NCBI GenBank assembly: GCA_049999765.1
Contig: JBNGIQ010002480.1
Coordinates: forward strand, 1 to 25,124
Direction: 5' to 3'
Length of the DNA stretch: 25,124 bases
From: Phaeoceros laevis
Taxonomy: Eukaryota; Anthocerotophyta; Anthocerotopsida; Notothyladales
Made by a program: the position numbers and the translations under genes. Positions 21,522-25,124 of the stretch are shown here, one piece after another; position 1 is the stretch's first letter, and each line of letters starts with the position of its first letter. Under the pieces are notes generated by a model. The model searched no databases and was not told where the DNA came from. It saw only the letters and a program-made list of their open reading frames with translations.

Positions 21522-21559
21522 TTGCTGATCATATTCTACATGTACAATATGGTCAGCAA
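21522..21559. repeat. 38-bp palindrome
   Basis: Arms 21522-21540 and 21541-21559 are 19 bp each, with no spacer and two mismatches (left arm TTGCTGATCATATTCTACA). It lies exactly where homology to the reverse-transcriptase fragment ends. Confidence 0.9.
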
Positions 21560-21561
21560 GC

Positions 21562-21960
21562 TTACTTTAGCTTGCGGCTGTTGAATGCGATGGGCCGTAG
21601 TCCCCGGCCTTGGTCTTGCTGCAATACGGCACCGACAGCTAAGTCAGAGGCATCCGTGGCTATAACAAGTGGAAACCTCGGGTCTGGATAGATGAGAACA
21701 GGTGTCGATGTTAATGCATGCTTTAGTTTGACGAACGCATAGCCATGTCTTCGAGTGTTGTAGCAAGCCTGTGAGTGGTGTTGCAATACGTGCAAAGCCC
21801 TGCACAAATTTTCGGTAATAGGAGGCTAGTCCTAAAAAGGACTGCAAGGGAGAAACCTGCCTCGGTCGAGGCCAAGCCTACACTATTTGCAATTTCTTCG
21901 GATCTACTCTAATCCCGTCAGCATCGACTATGTGGCCTAAATGCTCTAGACTGGAACTCT
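21562..21960 (-). pseudogene. Ty3/Gypsy reverse transcriptase-RNase H fragment, broken
   Basis: On the minus strand, the RT thumb (HLGHIVDADG at about 21943) leads to the SFLGLASYYRKF motif, then to the start of RNase H (TDASDLAVGAVLQQ, AFNSRKLK). This is the classic Ty3/Gypsy junction. It is damaged: an in-frame TAG at 21880-21878, a frameshift near 21743 and a TAA at 21564. The RT catalytic YxDD core is not present, so only a fragment survives. It lies on the strand opposite to the integrase piece to the right. Confidence 0.88.
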
Positions 21961-22638
21961 AGGCCCTTCATCAGGGGAGAAGAATTCATGCCTAGGAAGG
22001 AATTTTCTAGCTAGCTATCTTGCTTGTGAAATTCTTCTAGGAATTAAACCTCTTATGTTTGCATTGGTCTCTTCTGAATCAAAGCATATACCGGATTGCA
22101 AAAGCGTGATCGTAGGACACACCATGTTGCTAGGCCTCTTTCCATAGGGAAATTTGGAGTTGTACATTAAAAAATGCACAGCGGAGTACCATGCAAGCCT
22201 CTATGCCTCCAAACTAAGGGTGAAAGACTTTCTTGCTTAATCCAATCTGTTTGAAATATGTCAAAGGCAAAGTAATATTGGGCTTGGTGGTACTGAGAAG
22301 CAATCATATGTATGTGGGAGAATATCATGCCCAATTTGTTTTTACAGCTTTGGAGGGAAAGCCGATTGAACTGGGAGTCACCTTCTTCCACGATTTGACC
22401 ATTTCAAGAGAGTTTCGAGAGGTCGTCTGGGGAAGCTTGTTACCTTTCCCACTACCTTAGAATGTTAGACAAATCATTTGGGCTAGGTGGCTCAAGTTTT
22501 ATACCAAGCATTTGTGTTGACCACCCAGAGGAATCGGGGGCTAAGGAAGGATGTGAGCAGTGCGACTGAGTCCGAGCTCACATCACTGTCTGGCAGCCCA
22601 TGCTTCATCCCTTGCTTATGTATGGCATGTTCTAGAGG
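21961..22638. other. Unassigned stretch between two retrotransposon fragments
   Basis: No gene seen. It separates oppositely oriented Gypsy fragments and is probably transposon-derived, but no coding motif could be recognised. The open frames at 22233-22460 (plus) and 22167-22391 (minus) have no recognised domain. Confidence 0.3.
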
Positions 22639-23309
22639 TGGAGTTGTGATTTATCTGGCGAGTTGCCCAAGACTGCCTGTGGCAACATGTACGCCATGGT
22701 CATGATCGAGCATTTCAGCAAATAGGTGGAACTTGTAGCTTCACCTAACAACGTTGCTGATACTACTAGTCAGGCTTTCTTACAATGTGTGCTCATCCGG
22801 TTTGGAAAGTGTGTCTCACGAACAAGGTTCAAAGTTTGATGATGCTTTTCAAGTGTTGTTGGACGAGGTACTTACGGATCATCGCAGCCACCTCACGCAC
22901 AAGCTGATGGTTTAGCTGAACGCATGGTTCAGACTACAAACAGAGGATTACGGAAGCATCCCAAGGACTCGGATTTGATGCTGCCTTATATATATTGCCA
23001 TAGGTACAGATCCAACGAGCAGGCAGCTCTGATTTTTCTCCTTATTTTCTGTTATTTGAACGCCACCCTACTCCCCCTTCGGTCACAACTGCCACCTAAT
23101 GTCTTGAGGCATCCCGACAACTATGCACCCGGTGCGGGTAGCGATTCTCGTGACAAGGACAAGGTTGTCAATCTTCACGACTCGAACACATGGGCTGCAG
23201 TGGTGCTGATAAGGCTGAGTTATTCCCACGGGCCATTCCTATGGCTATGGGCAATTTACAGAACGCTCAACACCGTGATGCTTTTCGAGCCCCTGAGTTG
23301 AATAAATGA
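22639..23309 (+). pseudogene. Ty3/Gypsy integrase fragment, broken
   Basis: Pieces of a retroviral-type integrase core appear in order. CDLSGELPKT carries the first catalytic Asp (codon 22648-22650), then MVMIEHFSK is followed by TAG at 22723 where Trp is usual. Next come GSKFDDAFQVLLDE (about 22826), ADGLAERMVQT (about 22909, likely catalytic Glu) and RAIPMAMGN with a trailing AQHRD (about 23240). Several frame changes and stops separate them. The Asp normally in TDQG reads as Glu (HEQG), so the active site is lost. It cannot be expressed as a functional enzyme. Confidence 0.88.
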
Positions 23310-23803
23310 AGGGATGAAGTTGATGACGATACAATTACACATGGGACAAAGACTAAGAACTACGTTGCAACAATCAAGGGGAAGACCACTCTCTGCCTTC
23401 GAAAGGGACATATGAACCTACTATCGCCAGATCAATGGTTGGGACGGCCGCCGAGGACAGTAAGCCTTCGTTCACATTGTGCTGCTATGACTACCTAGTT
23501 GCATTCGTAGAAGAAAAAATGAAGCACCCGTCGTTTCTACTCACAGCTGAGGTAAATAAGGCGAGTCAAGCATAACCCTGTCAAGGCCGCCCGTGGTGAG
23601 CTCTGTTTCACCATCGGGTCCCAACGGGTCCCCGCGAAAACAGGGTGCACTAACTTTGCGTCGCCCGTAACTTTACGTAGCCCGTAACTTTACGTAGCCC
23701 GTCGAGGCCCACTTGACGGGCAATTTGCGCGCGGGATTTTCTTGGGTACCTCATCATGAGTAGGATGTAGTTTGCTTGAGTAGTTCTCAGTTCGCATTTT
23801 AAT
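23310..23803. other. Retrotransposon flank and diverged relative of the MITE
   Basis: The first part follows the integrase end and may be further element sequence. From about 23590 it resembles the interior of the MITE to the right: a GTTTCACC-N-TCGGGTCC block at 23605 recurs at 23851, and a GACGGGC-ATTTGCG block near 23715 recurs near 23925. A 17-bp tandem repeat CCCGTAACTTTACGTAG lies at 23664-23697. Confidence 0.5.
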
Positions 23804-24142
23804 GGGGGGACTCAAACATCACCCCGTGAGAAATTCCCGCGGGCGATTAGGTTTCACCGTCGGGTCCTGACGGGTCCCCCGTCAATCCTGGGTGCACCAT
23901 GTTTGAGTGGCCCTGTGCCGTCTCGACGGGCGATTTGCGTGCGGAATTTGGTAGTTTAGTTAGTGATTCTTGGTAGTTTAGTTAGTGGTTCTTGATAGTT
24001 TAATTAATTTATTCTTAAAAAGCTGCGAAACCGGACGGTGGAGTTTTCTCGGGGCGAGGCCCCCGTGAGCCGCGGACGGGGGCCCGTCCCGGCCCTCTGA
24101 TGGGGCCCCAGGGCGAGCCGACGGGGGATGTTTGAGTCCCCC
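23804..24142. mobile_element. 339-bp MITE with 22-bp terminal inverted repeats
   Basis: The left end GGGGGACTCAAACATC (23805) and the right end GATGTTTGAGTCCCCC (ending 24142, with one base different at the inner edge) are inverted repeats extending to CCCCGT/ACGGGG, about 22 bp. TAAT flanks the element on both sides (23800-23803 and 24143-24146), a clean target-site duplication; TAA within it would fit PIF/Harbinger. There is no coding capacity. The interior holds a 22-bp tandem repeat (TTGGTAGTTTAGTTAGTGAT...) at 23948-24013, three copies with the third diverged. Superfamily assignment is inference. Confidence 0.8.
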
Positions 24143-24146
24143 TAAT

Positions 24147-24170
24147 AGGGGGACTCGAATATCCCGTTCC
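24147..24170 (+). repeat. Second, diverged MITE terminus abutting the first
   Basis: GGGGGACTCGAATATCCCGT closely resembles the left terminus of the MITE and begins immediately after its right TAAT. It may be the start of a second related element, or a MITE inserted beside or into another copy. No matching right end is visible in the window. Confidence 0.55.
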
Positions 24171-25001
24171 TTAATTTGACGCAAGCATTGAGGGCTGGCA
24201 CGCGCGACCTGGCCTGCCCCCGTGCGGTCAGAGGGGAGAGAGAGAAGCTAAACCAAGCGGCGGGCCCGCGGCATCTCTTGCGCACGCGCGCCTTGGGCTG
24301 CCGAGCTTGCGGGCTTGCAAGCACGCTCCGTTCTTGAACGGGCCTCCCCCCTCTCCCTTGGCCTGCCGTCGCGTGAAACGGCGGGCCCGCCGTTCCGCGC
24401 AATTGCAGGCCAGGCCCGTTCCCGCCAAGTGCGAAGGCAGGCCCGTTGACGCCAAGTGCGAAGGCCAGCGCCTATTCCGGGCCGACAATACCACCTATAT
24501 CGCTAGCACCACCTACTATTTCGGGGAGCACATAAGCAACTATGTCGTAAAGTAAAGCGGGTATCTCGCTCGCGCTATGATATGAAAGCAAAGAACAGCA
24601 AAGAACTAAACCCTCATTTTAGCAAGCAACGCGTAACCGGGCACCAGCATGGCGGAGGAACGCCACTCAAATGAGTGCTCTTGGTGGGTGTTAATTTGAG
24701 CGCAAGTGGTGCAAGGCGCAAAGTGTTAAAGATTAGTTGGACGTAATAAGGTACTAATTGGCTGACCTCATTGTGCTTACTTGCTTGCTGGCAGGATCTC
24801 ATTGTGCCTACTTGCTTGCTTTTTCTGGCAAGATCTCTTGTTGCATTCTATTTGGTGCTTTATAACTAGTGTAGAGGCCTGCATGTCAGGCAGGCTGGCT
24901 GGCTGGCTGACACTAATTTGATGTGACATTTGTAACCTGAGAAGCTAAGCTTTTTAAATAAAAAATATATGAACAACAACTTATCTTTTATATATATTTA
25001 T
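24171..25001. other. Gene-free, GC-rich then AT-rich repeat-laden DNA
   Basis: No supported gene. A 27-bp tandem pair lies at 24411-24437 and 24438-24464 (CAGGCCCGTT...CCAAGTGCGAAGG). A near-direct repeat CTCATTGTGC-TACTTGCTTGCT lies at about 24767 and 24798. GGCT repeats occur near 24890. The open frames here are GC-driven and unrecognised. Confidence 0.45.
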
Positions 25002-25064
25002 ATTTCTAATAATCAATAATCAATTTCTAATAATCAATAATCAATTTATAATAATCAATAATCA
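25002..25064. repeat. 21-bp AT-rich tandem repeat, three copies
   Basis: The unit ATTTCTAATAATCAATAATC plus A is identical at 25002-25022 and 25023-25043, and has one C-to-A change at 25044-25064. Confidence 0.95.
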
Positions 25065-25100
25065 AGAAACCATTTTGTTAGTATAAAATAACTCATACCT

Positions 25101-25123
25101 GCTCTTTTGCTCTTTTGCTCTTT
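25101..25123. repeat. 8-bp microsatellite (GCTCTTTT)
   Basis: Nearly three perfect units reach the right edge of the window. The array may continue beyond it. Confidence 0.9.
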
Positions 25124-25124
25124 G

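Noticed and set aside
24142-24494. Overlapping GC-rich open frames on both strands
   Set aside because: No domains, amino-acid composition driven by GC content, and they sit between transposon ends and tandem repeats.
1-25124. tRNA, rRNA, CRISPR or bacterial-type operon signals
   Set aside because: Read for and not found; the content is typical of a plant nuclear chromosome.

Overview
The window is nuclear DNA of a land plant, most likely a non-seed plant (bryophyte or lycophyte). All gene models are intron-bearing with short introns (about 80-175 bp) and GT-AG borders. The families are plant ones: an L-type lectin receptor kinase, a DUF4378/VARLMGL (TRM) protein and a B-lectin. A hairpin at 6030-6285 carries a 21-mer very close to miR536, a family I know only from mosses, liverworts and Selaginella. 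The species call is inference.

Layout. (1) 1-1336, minus: 5' part of a GT90/CAP10 glycosyltransferase that runs off the left edge. (2) 1785-3179, plus: a four-exon CCHC zinc-knuckle gene, divergent from GT90 across about 450 bp. (3) 3180-5540: no gene seen, one 54-bp tandem duplication. (4) About 5543-6530, plus: a transcription unit (TATA-like box, poly(A) signal) without a convincing protein but with a miR536-like precursor. (5) 6544-8030: simple and direct repeats. (6) 8107-8973, minus: secreted two-domain B-lectin whose transmembrane tail lies in a shifted frame. (7) 9290-9446: long imperfect inverted repeat in the lectin upstream region. (8) 9668-14212, minus: five-exon TRM/DUF4378 gene, about 1369 codons. 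(9) 14213-18236: 4 kb without a supported gene, with an interstitial telomere-type repeat. (10) 18237-20672, plus: L-type lectin receptor kinase with intact kinase motifs but a one-base frameshift between lectin domain and membrane helix. (11) 20673-25124: transposon territory, with broken Ty3/Gypsy reverse transcriptase (minus) and integrase (plus) pieces, a 339-bp MITE with 22-bp terminal inverted repeats and TAAT duplications, and AT-rich tandem repeats.

The genes do not form a pathway; this is an ordinary eukaryotic neighbourhood. The observations most worth checking are the miR536-like locus, the MITE, and the two lectin genes that both appear to miss one G in a G run just before the membrane anchor. 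The latter is either a shared consensus-sequence error or two real losses of anchoring.
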